Below, in pieces: positions 33,763-46,137 of a DNA stretch of 64,000 nucleotides. Under the pieces are notes generated by a model. That model was not told where the DNA came from, did not search any database, and was given only the letters and a program-made list of their open reading frames with translations. Positions within the stretch are counted from its first letter, which is position 1; the number at the start of each line of letters is the position of its first letter. The translations under genes were made by a program, and so were the position numbers. Where the stretch lies: the NCBI GenBank assembly GCA_958295665.1, contig OY282559.1:263786057-263850056 (forward strand), written 5' to 3'. The DNA is from Tipula vernalis (lineage: Eukaryota; Arthropoda; Insecta; Diptera; Tipulidae).

Positions 33763-35619
33763 TTTAAACCTTTGCTAGGTATTTTCACAATTTCGTTCAC
33801 AAATTTTTTAAAAACACATTACCGAAATTCTAATAAATTAATCCGTTTTTGAAATATAACAAGAAAAATCTAAAGCAGCAAACACTAAAAATTAAAAGAG
33901 CTCTCCTTTCTCAATAAAACCGATTTACATTTCCATGATAATTTATATCCAGTTTTCTGTCGTAACGATTAAATTTGATCCCGTTTTTATATTTTATTCG
34001 TTTTGGTATGTCTATTTACGTGTTAACATCTGATTGTTGTGTTGTGTTGAAAATGATGTGAAAATATGAAAACTTCAGCTGTAAATCTTGCTCCATTTCG
34101 TATTTTTTATGTCTATTTATCATACTGTTTAGTTTGATGTCGTTTACCAATGCGAATAAACAATACAGAAATAGTCTTAAATTTAATATTGGTTTGTTTT
34201 ATATTTTGATACCATTTCGGGTTGATGGTGTCAGTGGTTTGATAATAATACGAAAAAACATCCTCCATCAAAAAACAAAACGAAAAATGAAAAAAAGGGA
34301 AGATTGTAGTTATATTTTTTTTGTTGGATACAACGTATCTGTCAAATTGACTGAGATAACACGGCAAACAAAAAAGGCGAGAAAAAATGTAAATTTGATG
34401 TTTTGTTTTATTGATGTGGTTATGACATCATGCGTCATGTAATTTATGTTTTACTTATCATACATATTTTCAGTTTTAAGGTTGCTTTATATAATTTTTA
34501 ACATATCCTTTGTATTCTACGTTTTGTTTATTAACGTAATTAGCAGCAGCACTTAATTCTGTCACTGTCTCACATTAAACCATAATCACTCTATATCATC
34601 GTTCTTTATCCCTTGTATATTGTACAAATATACACTCGTCTAAAAGGATAATAATTTTAATCCTTAAAAATTCATTTCTTTATTATGTACGACTTGCTTT
34701 TGTTGTTGTTTCAAAAAAAAGGATGTAATTTTTTTTTTGTTACTTTTTGAATTAAAAACAAAATATCAAGTAACAGGAGTTTTATTCATACCTATTTTGT
34801 ACGTCTGTATGTATGTATGTGGTACGATTGGCTTGACAACCCATACTTTCCTCGTTTTAACAAGCCAGGCACAAAAGTAAAAAGTAAATAAGGGAAACTG
34901 TAAAATCACACAACAAAAATATCCTAATCTCTCCAGACACTTGAGACATAATATCTACAGCATTTTTTATTTTCTATGTATGGTACAGAACACATTATTT
35001 TCCTTTTGATGTCCGACATTACCTATTTTTAACCCTGTGTGTCGTCTACCAACATGAATGAAATTATTTATTTCAAGGCGCTAATAATGATTTAAATTTG
35101 TAATTTTTAGTCCACAATCTCATGTCTCGTTCAAGCGTTTAATCTCGAATCTTTCGCATTACTCGTTTGTCAGACAAACGACGAGAATTAGAATTGTAAT
35201 CTAGGTACTCTAATTGTACAGTAAAATATTGCAAATTTCGAGAATTTTCATAAGAAAAAAAATCAACTTAGATTCCTTTCTTTAACTAAGCATCATCTGG
35301 AGCGAGTCTTTGTTATTGCAAGAAAGAGTGTTTTATCATTTTTATCATTTTAAAACGTTATTATCATTTTCAGTTTCGCATTGGTTAAAATTTTCTGGTT
35401 TCGAAATTACACGAAATGAGCGATTTAATTTTTGTATATGTATTGGTAAAAAACACAAGGGCTTTGAAGGGGACAAGAACTGTATTTGTAAGCTATTGAA
35501 TTATTTTAGGAAAGGATCAGAGCTGTCGAAATTAGGTGGTAGCACTCCAGTTTTTCCGTTATCTCCATATATGGGCTAGGATCGTATACTATAGACTGGA
35601 TCAACTCACTCTTTTGGGG
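33763..35619. other. No gene seen
   Basis: AT-rich DNA without recognised coding sequence. A short GTAT repeat lies near 34806-34822. The open frames here lack motifs and balanced composition. Confidence 0.5.
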
Positions 35620-36120
35620 ACTATTGTCTTCGGCTCTCATCATGATTTCCAGATTCTTTCACTTCAGCTAAAACCGTTCTTTCCAGGTCATTATTAGCCT
35701 TTTCATTTTTTGCTTATCTTGCGGATTCTAATGTAAAGACGTTTAGAATATATCATCTAGTGTTTTCCTCAAAGTGTGTCCGATTCATCTCAGCTTGCAT
35801 TTTCTGAATTCGCTTTAAATGGCTGAAAGGAGGGACCTGCGCATGCCAGATCTTATTAAGCATATTTGTGTTTCTTGCTTTGTTAATAAAATCGTTATCT
35901 TTTGATGTCGAAAGTTTTTTGTTTTTTAAACGAGTCTAGCGAATTTTCGCGTAGTGCTAAATATCAAGCAAATCACAAGTAATTACTCGAACATCGACTA
36001 TCATCAACCGAGAAGAAGCTGTTGGTCCTTTCTTCCTACAAAGCTTCCTGATAAGGCGGTTGGAGACAGTTCCTCGTTTCCAGTGGCGCCTTCTGACCTA
36101 AACTATCACGCAAGGAAAAT
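35620..36120 (-). pseudogene. Unrecognised coding-like remnant
   Basis: I do not recognise this sequence. Minus-strand stretches look like ordinary protein in adjoining frames. These are SLRDSLGQKAPLETRNCLQ near 36060-36115, then KIWHAQVPPFSHLKRIQKMQ and AEMNRTHFEE near 35770-35870. Next comes LAKNEKANNDLERTVLAEVK near 35650-35710. Stops and frameshifts separate them. Balanced codon use contrasts with the surroundings. It may be a host pseudogene, exons of a real gene, or a transposon gene of unknown family. Confidence 0.4.
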
Positions 36121-36129
36121 TTCGATTGG

Positions 36130-37100
36130 TTTCTTTATCAATTTTAAGTACATGTTTACAATTTTATTTGGAATGCTCTAATACAAAACAACCCCACCGC
36201 GTATCTATTGGAAATATTACTTGAGTTAATTTGGATTGGAGATTCTAGAATAATCTAGATATCTGGGTTTGAATAGCGGTAAGTGACTTATTACCTAACT
36301 TATTTAAAATTGTCAATATTACCCAACATTTTCGAGGTTATTTGATGTTTTCTGGTGATTTTTTTGGGAGAAAAGGTTTTTATTTTGAATTATTTAGCTT
36401 TGAAATTTTCAAGATTATCCTAGGAATTCAAGTTTATTCGATATTTTCAAGAATTTTCCATTTTTTTTTTTAGAATATCTCGATTATTCTAGAACTCTAA
36501 GATTACTCGAACTTTTCGAAATTATTCGAGTCTATTCGAGTTTCTCGTTTGTACTCGAAATTTGAAAGGCGTTATTGAGTTGCATGATGCGAGTTTTGCT
36601 TGGAATTGAATTATGAGAAGGTATAGCACTCAAATGAATTATCTTACAGAGATGAGATTCCCGTTGGGTATTAATCTAAGCTAATATTATCATTGATTTT
36701 TCAGTATTTTTCAGATTATTGATTTCATAATTTTTCATTCTATGATTTTAAGTTTACACGAATTTATCGAGATTATTCAAGATTTCTCATTACATTCAGG
36801 ATATTACACAAGTTTTCGACATTATTCATGGGTTTTGTGCCATCTTGATACAGAATTGGTGATTTATTGAGAATTTTATTTTTAAGCTTTCGAGGATTTG
36901 CTTAACGTTGAGTTACATAACGATACAGTTAAGAAAGGTTGGCAGGGTATTGCCGTTTGCCATTTTTCTAACATATTTGAAATTTTCCGAGATCCTCGAA
37001 ATAATTTTGAATTAATCCAGATTGTGAATTCCAACGCCGTTTGCGGTTGCATGGTTTGAGATTATTAGATAATTTCGTAATTAGGAATTTATTTAGCTTT
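36130..37100. repeat. Degenerate TCGAGATTATTC-rich DNA
   Basis: Words such as TCGAGATTATTC, GATTATTCGAG and TTTTCGAGATT recur irregularly, suggesting an old short tandem repeat. No gene is visible. Confidence 0.5.
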
Positions 37101-37599
37101 CTTTAAATATCTGACACACTCGTAAAACTGTGCTCTCAAGTACCGATCGTTGATCGATTCTATTATAGATTTTTAAAAAAAAGAACAAGTAAAGCAAAAT
37201 TGTGTCGGGACAAAACTTTAAGAATAATTGTTTTTGAACTCTTGGTCACAAAAGAGAGCTTAAGTACCGCAAATATCGCAACAACAATATTTTAGTCGGA
37301 GAGGCATAAACAATACAACACAGTTACTTTTTTTCTCTTTAAGTAACCGGAGGATTTAATGTTTTACAATGACAGTGTGGTTTGAAAATAAAAAGTAAGA
37401 GACACGAATAATGAATTATTATTGTTTGGAAGACAACTGAAATATTTTTGCTTTGTGCGTTTATTTTGTATTGAAAAATCTGACGCATATACAGTGAATT
37501 GATTGATCGATGCATTCCATTGCCTACTGCACAGGTAATGATACTAAAAGTTGCTTCACGTTTTCCTAAGCTTTCGTTCGATTACAGTGGGTGCGTTTT

Positions 37600-39525
37600 C
37601 TGAGTTTTTTCAAACTATTTTAAAACTATCTTTAAACTTTTCAAACTTTTAATATTGGATATTTTGAAAAAAATGTTAAATCAATGTTGTGTAATTCGCT
37701 TACGATTGATGCTTGCCTTTATGAATTTTGAACATTTTACTGAAGTTCCTAGCAAATTTTCATTTTGATACATTTTTCTACAATATAAAGTTCTTAATTT
37801 TGTGACTCTTTAAATTTTGCGTGAGATTTTCTTTTATAAATTCTGAAAATTGTACTGAAAATTTTACTAAACTCTGGCATTGAGAAGAATTTTTATAAAA
37901 CTGATAATTTTGCAACTCATCGATTTAAGATTCTATTAATTTTAAAAATTTTCTGAATTTAAATTCTGATATTAATAAATAGTTTTATAAAAATCCTGAT
38001 TTTAAGCTGATTGCGTTTTTTATGATTTGCCTTTAACAATTCTGAAAGTTTAGTTGGATTTTTACAATATTTTACTAAATTGATCTGAGATTTTCTCCTA
38101 AAAATTCCAATTTTTTTTTATGCTGGAGCCTTTTTGTTAATTCTCACATTGATCTTGGATTCTTTAAGGGCAATATGACACACCCGAAAAATGTTACTGA
38201 ATTGTTTTTACTGAACAATCTGACAATTATGCAATTTTCTATAAAATTGTAAATTTTACGATTTTACTGGTTCTTTGAGATTTGTTTCTAAATTCTTAAA
38301 CTGGAGTTTCTACTAAATTTCTTAATTTTGAAAATTGTGTTTATTTAGGTTTTCGGCTATAAATTCTGCCAAGTTCACAATTAATGTCAGAATTTAGTAA
38401 AAACTTCAATTATATTTTTAGAATTTGAATAGGAAGCTGTGATAATTTTGGCATTAATTTTGGGTTCTGTAAAATTTTCCTGTATAACTGGAATTTTTAC
38501 AGAACATTGATAAGAAATTTAATAAAATTGTTAATTTTGCAATTATGAAAATTTTTCTGGAGTTTAAATTCTGATATTGATAAATTTTTTCAAACAGTTC
38601 TTAATTTTATTTTAAGATCTTTAGCGTTCTTTGTGGCTTTCCTTTATTAATTCCGAAAATTTAGTTGAAGTTTTTCTGAATTTTTTTTTATTGGGGGTTT
38701 TTAGTAACTTCTTGCGTAGATCTTGGTTTTTTTCAGGGCTACAAGACATACTCTGAAAATATTACCGAAATGGGAGTTTTACTAATTTTGCACTTTGATT
38801 TTTGTTCAAATTTCTTAATTTTGAAATTATCCGTTTCTTTGAGGTGATTCGCTGGTTTCAATGAAGTTTTCGTCTGTACATTCTGGAAATGTTACTGAAG
38901 TTTTTAGTAAATTCTGGTATTGATTGAATTTTTTGAGGGGTAATCTATATAAAGATCCTGAAAATTGAATTGGTATTCTTACTGAATTCTGATATTAATA
39001 CAATGTCTACAAAAATTTTAATTTAAAGATTCTTCTAGATTTTTACTCAATTCTGCCGTTAATTTTGGCGTATTTAAAGTTTTCGTCTACAAATTTTGAA
39101 AATTTATCTGTAGTTTTTACTAAATTCGGACATTAATCTTAGATTTTGGGATTCCCCTATAAATTCTGTAAGTTTTACCAGAATTTTACCACTTAAGTAT
39201 ATTCTGACATTAATTTTTTTGGTTACTCTGAGGTTTTCGCCGATAATTTCTGAAAATTTTACTGGATTTTTTTAAATTATGGCATTTATTTTGGATTTTT
39301 GAGGAGTTCTTCAATACAATCCGAGCATTTGAAGGAAGTTTTTAGTATATCCTGGTATTGATTTTGCATTTTTTGACAGATCCTCTACATGTACATCCTG
39401 AAAATTGAATTGGTGTTGTTACAGTTGTTTTCCTCTGAAAATTCATTATAGTTTTTAGGGCATTGATTTTCGGATGTTTTTTTTCCACATAAATTAGAGG
39501 CATATTGCCAAAACTCAAAATTTGT
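37600..39525. repeat. Highly diverged satellite-like array, left part
   Basis: A loose unit recurs throughout: TTCTGAAAATTTTACTG, then a TTTTTACTAAATTCTGACATTG-like part (given here only by its words TTTTTACTAA and TTCTGAYATTG), then TTTTGGGTTCTTTGAGGTTT. Spacing between neighbouring TTCTGAAAAT words is often about 73-80 bp and sometimes about 118 bp. Units are strongly diverged and often inverted in order or partly deleted. The same pattern continues at 40290-41290. Confidence 0.75.
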
Positions 39526-39529
39526 ACAA

Positions 39530-40285
39530 TTATTATTTACATTGTTTTAATTCAGAATTCATTTGTAACCAAACTATTTGTCGGTTACTGCTTATTTGGT
39601 ATCAAATTGTTATTCCACTCATCCTAATAAATTCGAGCATATCCTTATAAGCCAAAAAACCACCCTCATTCATTAAATCACTTAAATTTCTTGCATTTCG
39701 TAGGATGTAGAACTTAGATCTACATTGACTATACCTGGAACAAGCCAATATGAGATGCTCAACATCCTCCACACTTCCACACAACTCATAATCTTTGCCC
39801 ACATTCAAATGACGTTACCACAAGCATTCCTTCCAGTTTCCATGCTTCAGCCTGATTCTCTCAACCGTTCGCAACATTCGCGTATCTCCTTTGAGCTCCT
39901 TAAAGAAAGGAATTCTCAAAGGAGTACCACGGAGCACTCTGTACTTCATTCCTTTCGTTAGACTTTTCTCGTTAAATTCACTCTCCCATTTTCTCTACAG
40001 ATTCATATGAAGCATTCGAAGTACGTCTCTTGCATCTTTCCTTCCGTACTCCTCAACCATGTCATTCAATGTACCCTTTTTAGCTAACATATCGGCCCTT
40101 TCATTCCCTTCGATCTGTCTATGTGATGAGATCCATTGTATGGTCGTCACATCACGTTAACAGTCTCGAACGCATTCAAAAATCAAATCCACATACACAT
40201 TGTCTTCCATTCCACCTTCACATTCAGCAAACATAAACCACTCTGGGAATCGGATAATATTACTATTTTCCTTTCCCCTTCATTG
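39530..40285 (-). pseudogene. LINE RNase H and C-terminal fragment
   Basis: The minus strand reads ILSDSQSGL near 40240 and VTTIQWISSHRQIEGNERAD with MLAKKGTL near 40090-40150, classic RNase H motifs. Downstream, KDYELCGSVEDVEHLILACS at 39602-39808 is the C-terminal Cys/His module of LINEs that carry RNase H (I/R1-like groups). The jockey LINEs elsewhere in the window lack this domain, so this is a different family. Frameshifts and the loss of RT and endonuclease make it a 5'-truncated pseudogene inside the satellite array. Confidence 0.87.
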
Positions 40286-40289
40286 ACAG

Positions 40290-41290
40290 CCAGTTTTTTT
40301 CCTTCAAACCATTGAAGGTTTTGAAGTTTTTGCCTTTGAATTCTGAAAAGTTTACTGGATTATTTACTGTATTCTGATATTGATTGATTTTAAAATTTTT
40401 AGGTATTAAAGCAGCACCATCCTCATGATTTAACCACCGACTTGAAGATCGAAACTTGTTAAGTTGGCGTTTTTATAAAACATTAATTATTTTGTGAAAC
40501 GTTTAGTGGGTGATAAAAAGAATTCTCCAAGATTAATTTGCAAAAAATTCGAACAGTTTCACGGTTAGTGCTCAGACGTGAATAATATTTATTTTGATTT
40601 TCTGAATTTTTAAATTTTTAATTTGATGATTTTCAAATTATCGGTTCTTTGGGATTTTGTTGCAAAATTCTGAAAACTGGAGTTTTTACCAAATTCTGAC
40701 CAAGATTTTTTTTTTTTAAATTTCTTAGTTTTGTTATTCTTGATCGTTTGTTTCTTAGAGGTGTTACTGTATTACTGAATTCTCACATTCTCTTTATATT
40801 CTGAAAATTTTCTAGAGTTTTTACTAAAATGTGACATTGACACGAATTTTTATAAAATTGTTAATATTTGCTCATCGAGTTTAGATCCTTATCGTTCTTT
40901 GGTATTTTCTTTTATGAATTCTGAAAATTTAGTTAGAGTTTTTACTAAATTCTGAAATTGGTTTTGAGCTCTTTCAGGTTTTGCTCTATAAATTCTGAAA
41001 AAAAATTTTACTGGACTTTTTAGGAAATTCTGGGATTGATTTAGGTTCTCTGAGGACCAATGACGCACTCTGGAAATGTCACTAGAGTTTTTACGGAATT
41101 CTGTCATTCAATCGATTTTCTATAAAACTATTAATTTTGTGATTCTTTGATTTTAGGTTCTTTGGGTTTTGTTTTAAAATTCTGGAAACTGAAAATTCTA
41201 GCATTGATTTTGGGTTCTTTGGCGTTTCCTATGTAAGTTCTAAAAACGTTACTGCATTTCCTTTTGAATTTTGTCTGTGATTTTGGATAC
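40290..41290. repeat. Highly diverged satellite-like array, right part
   Basis: Continues the unit pattern of 37600-39525 (TTCTGAAAAGTTTACTGG at 40344, TTCTGAAAATTTTCTAGAG at 40800, TTCTGAAAATTTAGTTAG at 40918). The LINE fragment splits the two parts. Confidence 0.75.
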
Positions 41291-41299
41291 TTTTATGAG

Positions 41300-43590
41300 G
41301 TCCTCTGCGTTCATTTATGAGAGAGAAAAACTCGAATAGATCCACAATATATAGTACATTACTATCACAATTGGTTCTAAGTCGTCATATTTAGCCACGC
41401 ACATTTAAGCCGAATGTTGGACTTGTACATTGTGAAATTGTATAGCTAGCAATATACGTACTGTAAATAATGTGTATTTGACCGACGTCACTATATCCAT
41501 CTCACAGATCGGGAGTAACTAACGCTAGAATTAATTATCAAAGAAATTTAAATAAGCTATTGGGTCGCTCGATCACTCTTATCAATGGTCGCCTTCCGTT
41601 TAGATTATTTGTTCAAATTCGTTTAAAACAAAAAAAATGATCGCCGTGGCGTCAATAAAACTTGATAATTATTTCTTCCCTAATGATTTCAATTAAGGAG
41701 CTAAAAAACGTTATTTACGGACATTTTAACTTACAATTTTTTAACTACAATGAATTAAGGAATTCTATTACAACGAAAACGACGAGAGTCAAATATTATA
41801 TGAAAAAAATCCAAAATTAATTCTTTGTCTGTTTACTTTGTTTAACTGATAGTCGAGGAGATGTTTCGAATCTTTAAACCTTTCCAGTTATATAGAGGAA
41901 TATCGTGGTTAATGCGATTCCGAACAAGGTGATTCACACAAAATTGAGAAACCTGTCGCAATCGTTGGAACAACGAACCATAAGATAAACATTGTCGAAT
42001 CGTGCACAGAATAGTGAAAAGCTTGAGTGACGAGGAATAATATTGAATGAGATAGGGCGAGAACTAGTTGTAGGATGCTAAGGTAGCCGATTCATTGGAA
42101 CAAACCTATTTGCTTCTATGTGAAATGGAATCGATCCCCGCTCATTTAGAGGCAGAATCTCAGATGATAGACCAACTTTGCACGGGAATAAGAATTCAAT
42201 TGACAGAATCGCAAGGCAGAAAATATCCTCGAGATACAGATTTGGTTGTAGAGTAGGAACAATCAACACTGTCTCAAGAGCATTGTTGTTACCTTATTCG
42301 TGGGTAGGATGAATATAAAATGTATTTTAATTAATATTAAATTTTCATATCTACCTAAGTCATTTAGTCTTGTCTTCATTTTTGGTGCGGTCATAGCAGA
42401 TATCGTATTATTAGTGATTTAATTTACAAATAGCCGTCTTCCTTATCGTCGAAGACAACTATCGAAGACTTATCAAAATATATACGCTCATACCCCGCAA
42501 ACAGCAGCAAAATGAAGCTTGAGATTTTTTGTTATGTTGAATTCATTTTATTTTGTTAACTTGATGAAATTTCTAATGGAGTTGACTGTAAATTGTTAAC
42601 GTGAATGTAGTTAGCACATTTATCTTAAAAGTTTAAAGATCTAAAATTTAAAGAGGAATTCTGTGGATTTTAAGGATACATAACGTTATCTGTTGCCAAC
42701 CGTCCTTACAGACCTGCTTTATTCGGTTAATTATATCATTCAATCTTGTTATAGTTACGTTACCTTTAAATCTCGTTGCAACCTTTCTTGCAAACCAATG
42801 TCGCTTCACCAGATGAACAATATTCTGTAGTTTAAAGATTTTTTTTTGTATTTCCCTGACGTTAGTTAAAACCAAAAAAACGCACCAATACCATTAGAGG
42901 GTTAAACCGTAGCCATATATTGTATTATAATAATGGTAATAAATTAGGTCAAAAAATACATGTTGGTGATGGCAAAATATTAAAGAAAAAAGGGTTGACA
43001 GTAAAATTATTTTTCTGTTGATACGAATGTTTTGTACTTAAGTACTAGTATATATGTTGTCGTCGTTCTCAACATATCTAATAATAAGATATTTTTTTAT
43101 GTCCCCTGCCGTATACACTATATCGTATATGGTTAAAGGTTTAATTTTTTACAATTAACACATTTTAATTTATATTCTAATGGGATGAATATTAATTGAG
43201 ATAAGAATGTTATTTTGTATGCTCATGTATAATACCGTACCAACATATTTATATATTGTAGCTTATTATATGTTGGTACGTTGTGTCATCGGGTGTCATT
43301 ATATACCAAGTGAAACTTTTAAACCCCCTGATAAAATTGTAATATTCATTGATGGGTGTTAGATGTACTGTACAAAAAACCGATTAGAATTGTTTGATGT
43401 TCTGGTGTTTGATGTTATACTGATCGATGTATATTTAATGAGCAAGAATTATATTAAATTGAAAAGGGTAAAACTTAGGTCATTACAATAAGATACGAGT
43501 ATTCAATGGGTTGTAAATAAGATGATTAAATTTGTCATTGACTAGTGTCAGAATCTTAATAGATGGTAGGTACATAACTATGTATTACTG
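41300..43590. other. No gene seen; one hairpin
   Basis: No domain is recognised. The minus-strand frames at 42078-42269 and 42648-42875 have fairly balanced residues but no family motif. A 13-bp inverted repeat (CGTACCAACATAT with a 19-base loop) lies at 43236-43280. At 42890-42905 CCATTAGAGGGTTAA resembles a piggyBac end (TTAACCCT...) pointing left. Confidence 0.45.
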
Positions 43591-43599
43591 GTGCCGTTT

Positions 43600-46137
43600 C
43601 ACGCTTTAGTTAGGTGCTTGTTTAGGCATTGCAAACTAGATTGACCGCTAAACATACCTAAAACGATTGCTGTTACCTCTCTACCTGTAACCTCTTTACC
43701 TAAAGTTACCTCTCGATGAAATGCCAACATGGTTAAAGGTTTTTCAGACAACAGCTTATGTAAGCACCGGGTATTGGAAACTGCAGCATCCAAATAAGTC
43801 ATAAATAAAGTCACCACCATTTCTTCTCTTTAGTTTTGGTGCGATATTGGGAAATAAATCTGTCGAATAAATCGGCTCCACCCATTCCTTTATTGTAAGC
43901 TTTAACAATTTCACGGTAAGGTATTTGAATATAGCGTTTTTGTTTCTGCTAAAACCTTTTGGCATGGGCAACGGCTTCGATCGTATCGCAGTTTGAAAGA
44001 AATGTTACCACAGATTTATCGTTCCATCTTAGTCCAATACATTGATTATAATCATCAAAAGCTTTTTTTTAATCCTTTCAAGCCCAGCAATGGGCATTTT
44101 CCAGTTCGGTTATCGCGGACAGTGCTCGTGGCAAAATAGCCATCATTGTTCAAACCCGCAATTTATGCGAGCTGAAAAAATTATCAAAATATACAGGATA
44201 GTTCTCCGGCTTTTCGACAATTTCCAAAAGATTACGTACTAGATTTTCTCCTAGTCCTCTTTCTGGATTGAAAGTCTCGGATTTACCGCCATACGGAAAT
44301 AATTTATATAAAAATCCTTTTGCAGAGGTCATGCACCAAATATTGTAACCAAATCTAATGGGTTTAGCCAGAGCCTTCTAGAGTATAGAGCCATAATCTT
44401 AATGACGTATTTTTTAGAAGCTTTTTTAGTGGTATAACTTTTCATTGATTTCCATAGGAATCCATAGTAAAAATGGTGTTTTTTAGCTTCAAGTTTTTCA
44501 ATGAAAAAAGCAAAAATGTCATAAAATGTTTATATAAAAGTTTTCTACGTATCTATAAGAACAATATACAAGAAGGCCATATTGTTATTAAGTAAATATT
44601 AATTGCAGAAATATTAAAATTAAATTATTTCTAAAATATATTTTATCGAACTTTCATTTTGAAAAATACATCAAAGTTGGCTCTGACAAATTAAAATAAT
44701 ACTTGCTAAATTTATCTTTAGTTTTACTAGTGTACGTAAGATGTCTAAAATGGTCACAGACAAATGCGAAAAAAAATTATTTAATCGCAAAATTATCACA
44801 CGTTTCTATATTTTGTGAATTTGTTTTGCTTTTCCTACAACTTTTGAACTTGAAATTTCCCCAGGTGGTAATTTTTGGTACGATTTTTCCAAATTTTTAC
44901 GGCCATCACTGCCATCTATGTAATGTATATTGACTTAATGACCAAACGAATCGTAGTAAGCTTTTATTTTAATTTGACCAGAATGCTGTTGTTATGAAAT
45001 TTTTTTATATTTTGGTTTAAATAATTCAATTATTACAAGAAAATGAGAACGATTTACTTAAACAACATTCATATATGTTGAAATTCAAACATTTATAAGA
45101 GTATTTAAGATATCATAATTAAGAATTTGTAATGTTTTCATTTAAAAATTTGTCTTAGGAAAAAAAGTGATTTCCCATATGTTTTGTGTGTTTTACTATG
45201 AAAAGTTTCGTTTTTTCTTCGTTTCTAATTCCCTTATAAAAGCTCAGATTTTTTGATTATGGCTCTATAAAATACAGGGTGCTCTGGTTTAGCACGAATG
45301 AATATTTTACAACTATGACGCCTGTGATATGGCCACATTAATTCGTCTTTCGATAAATTGTGCGAAAAAAATCCAAATTTTGAACAGTTACTGGAAATAT
45401 TGCTCATATATCTTCTCACTTTGTAAAATTGTTCTGACGCATCAATTTTATTATTATCTGCTAAATTCAAAAAATATGCTTCGAGGCACTTCATTTCTTA
45501 TAATTTTAAAACCATAATCCAAAGAGACCGACCAATATAGGTGTTCTTGAGGAACAGGATGATGTCCAGAAAATAATAGGATTCCTAAAAGGCCTTTTAA
45601 ATATAGAATAGTCAATTTGCTAACATTCTTTTGACTAGCATACTATGTTACTTTGTTGTAATATCAAGTTGTATATGGATTGATCAGAAAATTCATGGAA
45701 TAATTCAATTGGCGATTTTTCAGCTAGCAGATTTTTTTAATGTTCTTTTCTCTCGAATTCAATATTTTTCGGTTTTTGCAAAAATTCGATTTTTTATGTT
45801 TGAGGCAAACTCTTCTTTCTGTTGTATATGGGTATAGTTTTACGGAGTAATAGTTGGCTCAAAGGGACAAAATCATCTTCGTCACAAATAGCATCAACAT
45901 CTAAATTATCTCATCTAAAATTATTCCCATCATACCTGAAATATCATGAGGGAATTCTTCGTTTATATTACTCACGTCCAGAACATCTTCGTCCAGAAAC
46001 TCTTCATTACTTATTCTTCCGCAATCAGCAGGAGGTAAAATAGCAATATCCGGCAACTTGGGTTCATCCTAATTTTCATGCTGCCATTTCTCCATTTCAG
46101 CCACAGCTTCGGCCAACGTGTACAATTTTTTTGTCAT
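43600..46137 (-). pseudogene. piggyBac-type transposase, interrupted by a TIR element
   Basis: A near full-length piggyBac transposase on the minus strand, starting at the Met at 46135-46137 (MTKKLYTLAEAVAEMEKWQH). An acidic N-terminus follows (CGRISNEEFLDEDVLDVSNI), then HPVPQEHLYWSVSLDYGFKI (near 45520) and LADNNKIDASEQFYKVRRYM. The putative catalytic Asp residues are visible in NLSKDELMWPYHRRHSCKIF, in PVYFDNFFSS (44160) and in YNKGMGGADLFDRFISQYRT (43840-43900). Several stops and frameshifts and the 918-bp insertion at 44369 kill it. Without the insertion the frame reads FIRAKPIRFGYNIW across the junction. No Cys-rich C-terminal finger was found. Confidence 0.93.
44369..45286 (+). mobile_element. 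Non-autonomous TIR element, copy 2 (918 bp, 7-bp TSD)
   Basis: Begins CAGAGCCTTCTAGAGTATAG and ends CAGGGTGCTCTG, matching copy 1 over its full length. It is flanked by GTTTAGC at 44362-44368 and 45287-45293. The duplication copies the piggyBac codons for Ala-Lys, which independently proves the boundaries and the 7-bp size. Confidence 0.95.

Noticed and set aside
42890..42905. TTAACCCTCTAATGG-like motif as the left end of the piggyBac element
   Set aside because: It points away from the transposase at 43.6-46.1 kb and has no matching partner, so it cannot be that element's end as read.
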